Program-made: the position numbers and the translations under genes
Assembly: GCA_964510575.1 (NCBI GenBank)
Contig: CAZECN010000001.1
Span: 62,001-126,000, forward strand
Direction: 5' to 3'
Source: CALKYB01 sp964510575
Lineage (GTDB): Bacteria > Bdellovibrionota_C > UBA2361 > SZUA-149 > CALKYB01
Length of the DNA stretch: 64,000 nucleotides
Shown: positions 17,569 through 25,897 of the stretch, piece after piece
Layout of the letters: every line of letters begins with the position of its first letter
How positions within the stretch are numbered: the stretch's first letter is position 1
Notes under the pieces: model-generated
The model's database searches: none
What the model was told of the DNA's origin: nothing
Seen by the model: only the letters and a program-made list of their open reading frames with translations

Positions 17569-17850
17569 CAGTCAGTAGTACCTAATTCTATCTATTATTC
17601 TTAAAGTTACGTGTTCTGCCAACTGCCTCTGGAAGTCCTTAAAAGCAGCTAAACGCGTCTTTGTTCTAGTTACGCAATTACGTTACTGACTATTTTACTT
17701 GAGTAAAACAGTCAATAAAAATATCTGCGACAACTAGCTAGGGTTAAGATGCCTGTAAGTCTTGGGAAGACTTTTAAATCGACAGTTTTTTAGACTGAAA
17801 TAGTGGCTTACCTGCGCGCCTAAAATCGCCTAGATTTAGGCTATTTGGGG
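17569..17850 (-). promoter_or_regulatory. sth upstream region with three hairpins
   Basis: 282 bases without a gene. On the minus strand, GCCTA-AATC-TAGGC (17828-17841) followed by GATTTTA lies 9 bases after the glycosidase stop and looks like a weak terminator. AAGTCTT-GGG-AAGACTT (17757-17773) is a perfect 7-base inverted repeat. TGACTATTTTACT-TG-AGTAAAACAGTCA (17687-17714) is a 13-base inverted repeat with one mismatch, without T-tract, and is a candidate operator for sth. Confidence 0.5.
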
Positions 17851-18852
17851 TTAGTTGTCCCTTAAGTTTATATAAAGATCAGACAATGGAGCTGACGGGT
17901 CAGTTGTACGTAGCCCAAAATTGACTGCTGTAGGCGTAGTTTCTCCAAACTGAAAATAGTAGATTCGGTCGATTGAGGGGACCTGCTCTCGAAGAAAAGG
18001 CCAGGCAGTTTCAACGTATGCAAGTTGTTGGTCAGGACCTTGCTCTCCGGATTCCGTAATCCAAACAGGCATGCCCAGTCCGTTTAGAAAATCTGCAATC
18101 CCTCCACTCACAATGAGAGCCTCAAAATTTGTGCTGTAATAGTGAATGTTCCAGACATCGACCAGAGAAGCCGCTCCCAGGTCTCTAAGTGTTTTGTTGT
18201 AGTCCAAGTGTTCTGGAAAACTTTGGTTAATAGCCTCTGTTGCGGCAATTACTATTAACTTACCTGGGTCTAAGGCTCTGACTACTGGGCTAGATTTAGA
18301 AAGTAGGTCGAAGTAATTATTGACATCAGTTAGAGCCAGACCATTGTCACCAGGAACTCTAGGGAAGTCAGGTTCATTCCAGACCTCCCAGCCGATGACG
18401 CTTCCTCTACCACTATAGCGACTGACCGTAGGCCTGAGCCATCTTTCCACCCAAGTTGTTCGAGGATCTCCATCTATCCAGTTTGCAGGGTTTTGCATCC
18501 AGTCAGGCGCATGGACTACGGTAATTAGAACATCCACTCCAGCTGGGACTGAGTTTAGTATTTCGTCGTAAAAAGAGTAGTTTGGTGTCGATGTTGGTGT
18601 TGGCTGAACTTCATTTGACCAAGCAAAAAGCACTCTTACAAATCTTACCCCGAGAGTGTTTCTTATTTCAGAATATTGCTGTGGAATCGTTCCAAACTGA
18701 GAGTCTACAAAAAAATTATTTACTCCTACTCGAGATTGGTCAATTGCTTGTCTTTCAGGTGGGTCGATTACTAGGTCTAGTAGGTCTTCTGCGTCACTAC
18801 ATGCCACTAAGCTCGCGACTAGGATAATGAAAGCAGCTTTAATCATTCTCAT
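17851..18852 (-). CDS. Lipoprotein glycoside hydrolase, clan GH-A type TIM barrel
   Basis: Signal sequence with lipobox LVAC-S (Cys18), so lipid-anchored after export. The body resembles clan GH-A enzymes (GH5/GH39-like): GVRFVRVLFAW early strand, WEVWNEPD with the predicted acid/base Glu near residue 158, and VWITESGE with the predicted nucleophile near 267, close to strand beta-8. The substrate cannot be read from the sequence. It starts 2 bases after the upstream unknown gene and is the last gene of a ppiD-folB-unknown operon, which suggests an envelope role. Confidence 0.78.
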   Translation of the reverse strand: MRMIKAAFIILVASLVACSDAEDLLDLVIDPPERQAIDQSRVGVNNFFVDSQFGTIPQQYSEIRNTLGVRFVRVLFAWSNEVQPTPTSTPNYSFYDEILNSVPAGVDVLITVVHAPDWMQNPANWIDGDPRTTWVERWLRPTVSRYSGRGSVIGWEVWNEPDFPRVPGDNGLALTDVNNYFDLLSKSSPVVRALDPGKLIVIAATEAINQSFPEHLDYNKTLRDLGAASLVDVWNIHYYSTNFEALIVSGGIADFLNGLGMPVWITESGEQGPDQQLAYVETAWPFLREQVPSIDRIYYFQFGETTPTAVNFGLRTTDPSAPLSDLYINLRDN

Positions 18853-18854
18853 CT

Positions 18855-19562
18855 CTATAAGTCCTTGTAGATATCTTTGAGTTCTCTAACTCCCGGTAGT
18901 CCTCTGTTCTCAAAAACTTTAAGAACGGCTTGTTTTAAATTTTCTTCCTCAAGAGGAGCTATGCCTTTCTCTGGGATCATGGTCTCCTCGGCAAATAAAT
19001 TAAGTTCTCTCTGTTCCAAATCAATATAAAGCCTTTTGTATATAGTTGGAGAACTTCCAAACATTGAGCTAAATAGAGATTTTTTAAAAAACTCGAGGCC
19101 TAGGGAAACTTTTTGCCACCTAACAGGTAGCAATTTAAAAGCCTGCTCTAGTTTTAATTCTGGCAAAACTTCTCTAACTAAAGGGCTAGAGTTTCCTTTT
19201 AGACTGTAAGTAATATTACTTTTACCGACGAAGGTAGAGAAGAAAGATTTCAAATTAATATCTATGGGCAGAGGATCTGACTCAGGTGCGGCTATATGGC
19301 CTCGCATAGATACTATTTGTTCACTTTCAGTTTCACCAGCAAACTGCCTGCCTCTGAAGTTTTCAATCTGACCATCGTTTGAGAAAATAGATAGTTTTGT
19401 ATCAAGAGGTAGCTCTAGTTCTTGAATTAGCTCTAACAAGATAATGCCAGGCATACATTTCTCACCTAAATCGGCTTTAATTTTCAAAGAAGAAGTATAA
19501 CCTTTCTGAAGAAGGGAACCTTTGGAAGTAAAATTAACGTTGGCAGGCAATGCTAGCTCCAA
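18855..19562 (-). CDS. Hypothetical protein between folB and a glycosidase lipoprotein
   Basis: 235 residues, no signal peptide or clear membrane segment, moderately hydrophobic with alternating beta-like stretches in the first half (TSSLKIKADLG, INLKSFFSTFVGK) and a charged helical end. The TTG at 19562 is the only usable start after the in-frame TAA at 19581. Tight spacing on both sides (33 and 2 bases) shows it belongs to the ppiD-folB operon. I recognise no family. Confidence 0.6.
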   Translation of the reverse strand: MELALPANVNFTSKGSLLQKGYTSSLKIKADLGEKCMPGIILLELIQELELPLDTKLSIFSNDGQIENFRGRQFAGETESEQIVSMRGHIAAPESDPLPIDINLKSFFSTFVGKSNITYSLKGNSSPLVREVLPELKLEQAFKLLPVRWQKVSLGLEFFKKSLFSSMFGSSPTIYKRLYIDLEQRELNLFAEETMIPEKGIAPLEEENLKQAVLKVFENRGLPGVRELKDIYKDL

Positions 19563-19595
19563 ATTTGAGTTGTTCTCGTTTTAACAACGAAGCCT

Positions 19596-19949
19596 TTAGG
19601 AATTCGTTCTATATATTTTTACACCGGTGGACTGGCAATCTGAGAATATAAATTTATTTATCGTTACTCTTACACCGGTTGCAGCCTTAAAACCTTGCAG
19701 AATTTGCTCAGCTATTTCTTCAGCCAAATGTTCAACCAGCTTCCATTCTCTATTCTCAGCCAGTGAAATAACAAGCTTTCTTAGCTTGTCATAACAAACC
19801 CCATCATCCAGTTCTTTAATGCCTGCTAAGGAACACTCAACCTCTAAGCTAACTTTTAAGGGTTGAGGGTAGGATCTCTCTTCAGCACTACAGCCAATCT
19901 TAGTGCTAAAAGCAAGGTTTTCAACAAATACTGAGTCTTGATGATTCAC
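19596..19949 (-). CDS. folB: Dihydroneopterin aldolase
   Basis: Cleaves 7,8-dihydroneopterin to 6-hydroxymethyl-dihydropterin in folate synthesis. 117 residues, normal size. Landmarks: VFVENLAFSTKIGCSAEER at the N-terminus, PQPLKVSLEVE, the DDGVCYDKLRKLV segment (DxxxYxxL), VEHLAEEIAEQIL with the pterin-binding Glu, and a C-terminal VRVTINK. The GTG start overlaps the ppiD stop by one base (TAGTG). Other folate genes are not nearby. Confidence 0.87.
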   Translation of the reverse strand: MNHQDSVFVENLAFSTKIGCSAEERSYPQPLKVSLEVECSLAGIKELDDGVCYDKLRKLVISLAENREWKLVEHLAEEIAEQILQGFKAATGVRVTINKFIFSDCQSTGVKIYRTNS

Positions 19950-21925
19950 TAGATTTTAAGGTCAGGGTTGATCCAAATTTCACCAGTAGAGTTTTGATTC
20001 TTCTTAAGTGTTTCTTGAAGAGCAGCGTTCAACCTGCCTGAAGATCTATTTTTAAGCTGCTCAATAATAGTGCCCTTTTCTTGCTCCCAGTTACTACCTT
20101 CAGCTTGAGATGATTCTACAAGTTCGGCTAGAAAAAACTCCTCTCCAAGCTCGAAAACTTGCCCTGCCGTTTGGTTAGGCTGGTTTAGGGCAAAAAGAAC
20201 TTTTCTAGCATTGGCAGCATTAAAGACAGGCTCGCTACTACTTGTCCTCGAAGATTTTATGGTCACTTCTGTTTTTAAACCTTCTTTTTCTGCAATGGCA
20301 GTCAAACTCGATTTATTTCCGGCTTTCTTAAGCTCTTCAAGAATTGCGTCAGCCTTAGCTTTTGCCAATTCCACTCTCTTTTCAGCTGTATATTTCTTTA
20401 CAACCTCTTCCTTAGCTTCTTCCAAGGAAGGAATCGAAGATTCTTTGTAATCAGTTGCTTCAATAAGAAAAGGGGTGTCGTTCACTAAAACTAGGTCTTT
20501 TGCGCCTTGTCCATATTCAATTACTTTAGTGGTTAGGCCGGGTAATCCAGCTTTTGCTATCTGACCAGCAGAGAGAAGCTTTTCAGTTTTTGAAGCTGTA
20601 AGCTTATTCTCTTTGGCGAAATCTTCCAAACTCTTCGAGCTTGATTTCCAATCAGACAAAATCTGTTCAGCTTCTGCATAGGCATACTCTCCTGCCAAAC
20701 CTGCTTGGACATTGTTCTTAACTTCAGCTTGAACCTCGCTTAGTGGTTTAACCCTCTGATCCTCAGCACCTTCAACTTTAACAATATAAAGTCCGTCTGG
20801 AAGTTCGATAGCTTCGCTGTACTCTCCTATGTCCATTTTTCTAGCTTCAGTAGCTAATTTTGGGTTGAGCTCTTTGTATGACTTCATCCCAAGGTCACCA
20901 CCATTTTTACTTCCAGAAACTTCGTTTGCTATTGTTGCAAAGTCCTCTTTGTTGTTGAGTCGCTCAAGTATTTTTTCAGCTTTCTCCTTTAGAGCTGTAG
21001 CCTCGGAGTTACCGGACATTGGCACTACTGATGATTGGTCAGACTCTGGGCTGACCATTGATTCTAAAGCTCCCTTTTTGGTGTTTTTTAGAACGATCTG
21101 TCGGAGTCTAACCTTAGAGGGAACATTAAAGCGCCCAGACTGTTTCATATCTTGATATTCTAAGCTGATATCGTCCTCGGTTACTTCAACAGAGGAACGA
21201 AAAGAAACAGGATCGAACTTCACAAAACTATACTGAACGGCGGGTGGTTTTCTGAATTGCTCTTCATTTTCTTGATAGAAACCTTGTAATGCTTGGGGGT
21301 CGTCAGTTTTAACCTTGTCTTCAAAATCGGCTCCTGAGATTTTCAATACCCTAAAAGATGATTCTTTGTGCTTGCGGTCGAACTCTTTTCTAGCCTCTGC
21401 TTCGGAAACCAAGTTTAAATCTTTAAAGATGTCGGTGATTTGCTTACTGACGATTTGCTTCTTTATTTCTTGTTTGAAAGCTTCCGGGCTAGCTCCGATT
21501 GAATTCAGAAACCTTCTTTCTGTTTCTCTGCTTAAGCCGTTGTTCACGAAGAAAGGCATTGATTTTATTTCTCTATCAATCTCATGTCGACTGGCTGTAA
21601 AACCATTATCTTCAATAAAATCTGAAAGAACAGCTTGAGCAATTGAGGAGTCTATTGCTTGTTGCTCAATGTTGATTTGAGATTTGAACTGTTCGTAGGC
21701 TCCACCAAGCTGGTTTCTCATCCGACGATCTATAAAACTAAGATTTCTTGCGTAATCTCTGTATGGAATTTCAATATCACCGATTTTGGCGGCCACTTGA
21801 GGTGCTCCACCACCGGAAGCTCCCATGCCGCCACCAAGCCCAAATACAAGCATAAGCAAAGCGCAGAATACGATCATTCCAGTTCCCAGGATGCCTTTAC
21901 GGTGGCGTCTCATTAATTCGAGCAT
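19949..21925 (-). CDS. ppiD: PpiD-like membrane-anchored periplasmic chaperone (SurA_N plus parvulin domain)
   Basis: N-terminal membrane helix (GMIVFCALLMLVFGLGGGM, residues 16-34) anchors a periplasmic body of about 620 residues. A SurA_N-type chaperone domain follows with IGDIEIPYRDYARN and the helical DSSIAQAVLSDFIEDNGF. A parvulin-type segment runs at about 255-395 (RLRQIVLK, FATIANEVSGSKNGGDLGM, LPDGLYIVKVEG), then a long C-terminal coiled region. Size and order match PpiD/SurA-fold foldases that help proteins leaving SecYEG. It is first gene of the operon with folB, an unknown and a glycosidase. Confidence 0.85.
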   Translation of the reverse strand: MLELMRRHRKGILGTGMIVFCALLMLVFGLGGGMGASGGGAPQVAAKIGDIEIPYRDYARNLSFIDRRMRNQLGGAYEQFKSQINIEQQAIDSSIAQAVLSDFIEDNGFTASRHEIDREIKSMPFFVNNGLSRETERRFLNSIGASPEAFKQEIKKQIVSKQITDIFKDLNLVSEAEARKEFDRKHKESSFRVLKISGADFEDKVKTDDPQALQGFYQENEEQFRKPPAVQYSFVKFDPVSFRSSVEVTEDDISLEYQDMKQSGRFNVPSKVRLRQIVLKNTKKGALESMVSPESDQSSVVPMSGNSEATALKEKAEKILERLNNKEDFATIANEVSGSKNGGDLGMKSYKELNPKLATEARKMDIGEYSEAIELPDGLYIVKVEGAEDQRVKPLSEVQAEVKNNVQAGLAGEYAYAEAEQILSDWKSSSKSLEDFAKENKLTASKTEKLLSAGQIAKAGLPGLTTKVIEYGQGAKDLVLVNDTPFLIEATDYKESSIPSLEEAKEEVVKKYTAEKRVELAKAKADAILEELKKAGNKSSLTAIAEKEGLKTEVTIKSSRTSSSEPVFNAANARKVLFALNQPNQTAGQVFELGEEFFLAELVESSQAEGSNWEQEKGTIIEQLKNRSSGRLNAALQETLKKNQNSTGEIWINPDLKI

Positions 21926-22056
21926 ATTGAAAAATCCTTAGATTAGGTTTTAGTGGGCTACTAATATGAAGTGTAACCTACAACAGCACACGAGCGATGG
22001 CCACCACCTGTGGAAAGCGAAAACTTACAAAACGAATGAAGGTTTTTGTTGAAAAC

Positions 22057-22142
22057 TAGCCAGTGGCTAAGACTTTATTGGCCAGCGTTCAGGTGGTTCT
22101 TGTCGAGGCTCTCCATCGAAGAAAAAGCCTATCTGAACGCTG
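22057..22142 (-). terminator. Hairpins downstream of sdhB
   Basis: On the minus strand, directly after the sdhB stop, AGCGTTCAG (22141-22133) pairs with CTGAACGCT (22092-22084), enclosing a smaller AGGCT/AGCCT stem. 15 bases further, TAGCCACTGGCTA (22069-22057, a perfect 6-base stem around one base) is followed by GTTTTC. The second hairpin is the likely intrinsic terminator; the first may be a 3' stabiliser. Confidence 0.55.
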
Positions 22143-22146
22143 ACAC

Positions 22147-22890
22147 TTATTTTAGCAGCTTGGCTCGAATATACTCGCTGTTTAACTCAGCAATGAACTT
22201 AGAGCTGATTTCTTTAGGACAAACAGCCTCACATTCGAACTGGTTTGAGCAGTCTCCGAAACCTTCTTTGTCCATCTGTTCAACCATTGCAATTACTCGC
22301 TGGGTTCTTTCTGGCTGTCCTTGAGGCAAATGTCTAAGTTGGCCAACCTTGGCAGATGTGAAAAGCATGGCAGAACTATTGTTACAGGCTGCTACGCAAG
22401 CTCCACAGCCGATACAAGCTGCGGCATCCATAGCGATGTCAGCTTCAGCTTTAGATATTGGAATAGCATTACCGTCAGGTGCCCCACCTGTGTTTACTGA
22501 TATATAGCCACCAGACTGGATGATTCTGTCAAATGCAGAACGGTCAACTACCAAATCCTTAATTACTGGGAAGGCAGTTGCTCGCCATGGCTCGACATCA
22601 ATTGTGTCACCATCGTTAAAGCTTCTCATGTGTAGCTGACAAGTCGTTGTTCCACTTTCAGGTCCATGAGCAACTCCATTAATCATCATCGAGCAGGAGC
22701 CACATATTCCCTCTAAGCAGTCGCAATCGTAAGCAACTGGCTCAGTTCCATCTTCTGAAAGTTCACCGTTTACGGTGCTAAGCATTTCCAGAAAAGACAT
22801 GTCAGGGCTTATATTCTTAGCCTGGTAAGTCTCCATTTTTCCTGGCTTTGAGGAATCTTTTTGACGCCATACGCGGAGTGTAAAATCCAT
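22147..22890 (-). CDS. sdhB: Succinate dehydrogenase / fumarate reductase iron-sulfur subunit
   Basis: Passes electrons from SdhA flavin to the membrane quinone site. The 2Fe-2S motif is CDCLEGICGSC with a distal Cys in TTCQLH. The C-terminal ferredoxin domain has CIGCGACVAAC and CEAVCPKEI. 247 residues, the length of the Bacillus/Bacteroidetes-type enzymes that pair with a single five-helix cytochrome. One base separates it from sdhA. Last gene of sdhCAB. Confidence 0.95.
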   Translation of the reverse strand: MDFTLRVWRQKDSSKPGKMETYQAKNISPDMSFLEMLSTVNGELSEDGTEPVAYDCDCLEGICGSCSMMINGVAHGPESGTTTCQLHMRSFNDGDTIDVEPWRATAFPVIKDLVVDRSAFDRIIQSGGYISVNTGGAPDGNAIPISKAEADIAMDAAACIGCGACVAACNNSSAMLFTSAKVGQLRHLPQGQPERTQRVIAMVEQMDKEGFGDCSNQFECEAVCPKEISSKFIAELNSEYIRAKLLK

Positions 22891-22891
22891 C

Positions 22892-24805
22892 TTACTTGTA
22901 ACTCCTTACCGATAGTTGCACATTTTCAAAATCAAGTTTCTCTTTATGGTGAACAGGAGTCTCGTTAACACCTTTGTGTTCCCAAGCAGATACATGACAG
23001 TAGTCTTCGTCAATTCTTACGGCTTCACCGTCTTTAGTTTGACTTTCTTCTCTGAAGTGACCACCACAAGACTCTTTTCTTTCTAAAGCGTCTCTGCACA
23101 TCAATTCACCAAACTCAAGAAAATCAGCCACTCTTCCGGCACTTTCAAGTTGTTGGTTAAACTCACCAGACTCACCTAAGACATTTACGCTGTCCCAGAA
23201 TTCTTGGCGCAGCTCGGGGATCTTTTTAATTGCTTTTTCAAGGCCTTCCTTGTTTCTGGCCATACCGCATTCATCCCACATGATTTTGCCAAGCTCACGG
23301 TGGAATGCATCGGGAGTTTTCTTTCCGCCACCTGAGAGGAGTTTTTGAACTCCGCCTACTACTTCTTCATGGCAACGAGTGAAGTCTTCACTTTCTGGAT
23401 CAATCTTTTCAGGATTGTCAGAGGCTAGGTAGTTACCGATTGTGTATGGAAGAACAAAATAACCATCGGCTAAACCTTGCATCAAAGCACTGGCTCCAAG
23501 TCTGTTAGCACCGTGGTCGGAGAAGTTAGCTTCTCCAATTACAAACAGTCCCGGAATTGAGCTCATTAGATTGTAATCAACCCAAAGCCCACCCATTGTG
23601 TAATGCGGAGCTGGGAAAATTCTCATCGGCATTTTGTAAGGATCTTCGCCAGTAATCTTGTGGTACATATGGAATAGGTTTCCATATCTTTGTTCGATTA
23701 CATCTTTACCCATTCTTTTGATTGAGTCTCTGAAGTCTAGGTTTACGCCCAAGCCTGTTGGCCCAATACCCCTTCCTTCATCACATGCTTCTTTAGCACT
23801 TCTCGAGGCAATGTCTCTTGGGGCAAGGTTTCCAAAACTTGGGTACTTTCTTTCCAAGTAATAGTCTCGCTCTTCCTCAGGAATTTCATTGGCTGGTCTC
23901 TTATCGCCTTCCTTAGTAGGAGCCCATATTCTACCATCGTTTCTCAAACTTTCACTCATTAGAGTTAGTTTTGCTTGAGAGGGTCCAGCAGTAGGAATGC
24001 AAGTTGGGTGAATTTGAGTGTAGCAAGGGTTAGCAAAAGCAGCTCCTCTTCGGTGCGCTCGCCAAGTAGCAGTAACGTTACAGCCTTTTGCGTTTGTTGA
24101 GAGATAGAAAACGTTAGAGTAACCCCCGCTTGCCAATACAACAGCATGAGCGCTATGCCGGGTAATTTTACCTGTCACGAGGTCTCTGATGATGACTCCC
24201 TTAGCTTGTCCATCAGAAACAACTAGGTCTAGCATTTCTGTTCTAGGGAACATCTCTACTTTTCCAAGTTTGATCTGGCGACTTAGAGAAGAATAGGCGC
24301 CAAGCAAAAGCTGTTGCCCAGTCTGACCTTTAGCGTAGAAAGTTCTTGAAACTTGGGCTCCACCAAAAGATCGGTTTGAAAGCTGGCCACCATATTCCCT
24401 TGCGAAAGGAACTCCTTGGGCCACGCATTGGTCAATAATGTTTCGACTGACTTCTGCCAACCTATGAACATTGGCTTCGCGAGATCTAAAGTCTCCACCT
24501 TTAATAGTGTCGTAGAAAAGTCTAAAGACACTGTCACCATCTCCTTGGTAGTTTTTGGCAGCATTGATACCACCCTGAGCAGCAATACTATGTGCTCTTC
24601 TGGGAGAGTCCTGGAAGCAAAAGCACTTCACATTATAGCCAAGCTCACCAAGAGTTGCCGAAGCAGAAGCTCCAGCCAGACCAGAACCAATAACAATGAT
24701 GTCGTATTTTCTTTTATTGGCCGGGTTTACAAGTTTCAAATTGAACTTGTGTTTCTCCCACTTTCCAGCGAGTGGTCCTTCAGGAATATTTGATTTAAGT
24801 TCCAC
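22892..24805 (-). CDS. sdhA: Succinate dehydrogenase / fumarate reductase flavoprotein subunit
   Basis: Catalytic FAD subunit oxidising succinate to fumarate. FAD dinucleotide motif IVIGSGLAGASASATLGE near residues 36-53. The flavin-attachment region reads RRAHSIAAQGGINAAKN, with His next to Ser as in covalent SdhA. Active-site stretches HYTMGGLWVDY and the REEWR-like arginine region are present. 637 residues, again the type found with one-subunit cytochrome b558 anchors. Lies between sdhC (24 bases) and sdhB (1 base). Confidence 0.96.
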   Translation of the reverse strand: MELKSNIPEGPLAGKWEKHKFNLKLVNPANKRKYDIIVIGSGLAGASASATLGELGYNVKCFCFQDSPRRAHSIAAQGGINAAKNYQGDGDSVFRLFYDTIKGGDFRSREANVHRLAEVSRNIIDQCVAQGVPFAREYGGQLSNRSFGGAQVSRTFYAKGQTGQQLLLGAYSSLSRQIKLGKVEMFPRTEMLDLVVSDGQAKGVIIRDLVTGKITRHSAHAVVLASGGYSNVFYLSTNAKGCNVTATWRAHRRGAAFANPCYTQIHPTCIPTAGPSQAKLTLMSESLRNDGRIWAPTKEGDKRPANEIPEEERDYYLERKYPSFGNLAPRDIASRSAKEACDEGRGIGPTGLGVNLDFRDSIKRMGKDVIEQRYGNLFHMYHKITGEDPYKMPMRIFPAPHYTMGGLWVDYNLMSSIPGLFVIGEANFSDHGANRLGASALMQGLADGYFVLPYTIGNYLASDNPEKIDPESEDFTRCHEEVVGGVQKLLSGGGKKTPDAFHRELGKIMWDECGMARNKEGLEKAIKKIPELRQEFWDSVNVLGESGEFNQQLESAGRVADFLEFGELMCRDALERKESCGGHFREESQTKDGEAVRIDEDYCHVSAWEHKGVNETPVHHKEKLDFENVQLSVRSYK

Positions 24806-24829
24806 GTTCTAAGTCTTCCTAGTTGTAGG

Positions 24830-25510
24830 TTAGAGAGTAATAATTTTACAAATTACAGATACCGGTATCGCCAGATATCCAATTGTTATAGCCATCGCCA
24901 GCATAGGAGCTCCTTTGTTAATCAAAGGCGTGTAGGTTGGGTGATTAAAGCCCAGCGTTTGAAAAAAGCTACTCATTGCATGGCTTAAATGCGCCCCTAA
25001 TAGAATCAAAGAGAATATGTAGGGGATGCTAACAAATAGATTAGAAAATCCAGTTACCACCATGCTGTATACGTCATGCCGTCCCTGAGCATCGATTAAT
25101 GAATGACTTTCAGGTTGAATCACTCCCCATGTGAAGTGAAGCAAATGTCCAATTACAAAAAGAAGAATAAATGAACCGCTGAGCCCCATGTTCTTAGAAG
25201 CTAAGGATGCTTTCACAGTTCCTTTGCTTTGGTAGCTGTCTGGTCTTGCTGCTCGATTGTCTCGAGTCAGGGCAATAGCTGCTCCAATGTGAACAACGAA
25301 AATAGTAATCAGACCAATTCTAGCGATCCAAAGAAGTCCTCCCAGGTCGTGGAGACCTTTAGCGTAAGCATTGAGGGCCTCTTGGCCGCCGAAAATTAGT
25401 AAGTTTCCGATTAAGTGGGCAACTATAAAGCCGATTAGGCCAACCCCACTTATCGCCATTAAAAATTTCTTACCTATCGATGAAGTAAAAAAACTGGTTA
25501 GAGCAGTCAT
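24830..25510 (-). CDS. sdhC: Succinate dehydrogenase cytochrome b558 subunit (five-helix type)
   Basis: 226 residues with five hydrophobic helices: KFLMAISGVGLIGFIVAHL, GLLWIARIGLITIFVVHI, LSGSFILLFVIGHLLHFTW, LFVSIPYIFSLILLGAHL and the last near 200-220. Conserved His residues in helices 1, 2, 3 and 4 (AHLIGN, FVVHIG, GHLLHF, GAHLSH) fit the two-heme anchors of Bacillus/delta-type complex II. No separate sdhD is present. First gene of sdhCAB, preceded by a structured leader. Confidence 0.92.
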   Translation of the reverse strand: MTALTSFFTSSIGKKFLMAISGVGLIGFIVAHLIGNLLIFGGQEALNAYAKGLHDLGGLLWIARIGLITIFVVHIGAAIALTRDNRAARPDSYQSKGTVKASLASKNMGLSGSFILLFVIGHLLHFTWGVIQPESHSLIDAQGRHDVYSMVVTGFSNLFVSIPYIFSLILLGAHLSHAMSSFFQTLGFNHPTYTPLINKGAPMLAMAITIGYLAIPVSVICKIITL

Positions 25511-25897
25511 ATCAATCTATCAAAATTCCTTGGTAAACTTGAGCCCGAAGACCTCGGTTTACTTGCCGTATGATGAGAATAAAAAACTTAGGGCTCACCA
25601 AAATTATCCCTGTGGTGAACCCTATACACCCATCCAAGTCTTGTATACAGTCTTTTGACCACAGCCCTCCCTAGAGTTAGGGACGGTTTAAGTCAAAGCT
25701 CTAAAGAGACAAAAATAGTGAGCAAAAAGGGCCCAAATACAGCTTGCTATAGCAGTTTGCTATATAATTTCAATCATGAAAGATGCTTATTTTAGTCTGT
25801 ATTCTGCAGTTATTTTTAAGATTAGATCCATCTTGGTTTAGTCTACTGAAAACCAAAGAAAAATTACCAAACACCATAGAATCAAAGTATTTTCCTA
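25511..25897. promoter_or_regulatory. Divergent sdhC / aguB intergenic region with structured sdh leader
   Basis: 387 bases between two divergent operons. For the minus strand it holds a two-part hairpin at 25653-25699 (TTTGAC/GTCAAA enclosing TCCCTA-GAGT-TAGGGA) and then a strong hairpin with T6 at 25582-25623. For the plus strand, TGCTATATAATTTC near 25758 offers a possible extended -10 for aguB. A 28-codon frame at 25571-25657 overlaps the hairpin and has no ribosome-binding site; I do not call it a gene. Confidence 0.5.
25582..25623 (-). terminator. Intrinsic-terminator-like hairpin in sdhC leader
   Basis: Minus strand: AGGGTTCACCA pairs with TGGTGAGCCCT (11 bases, one wobble/mismatch, 12-base loop), then AAG and TTTTTT. 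It stands 72 bases upstream of the sdhC start with no minus-strand gene before it, so it can act as a leader attenuator for sdhCAB or end a small RNA. Confidence 0.6.
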
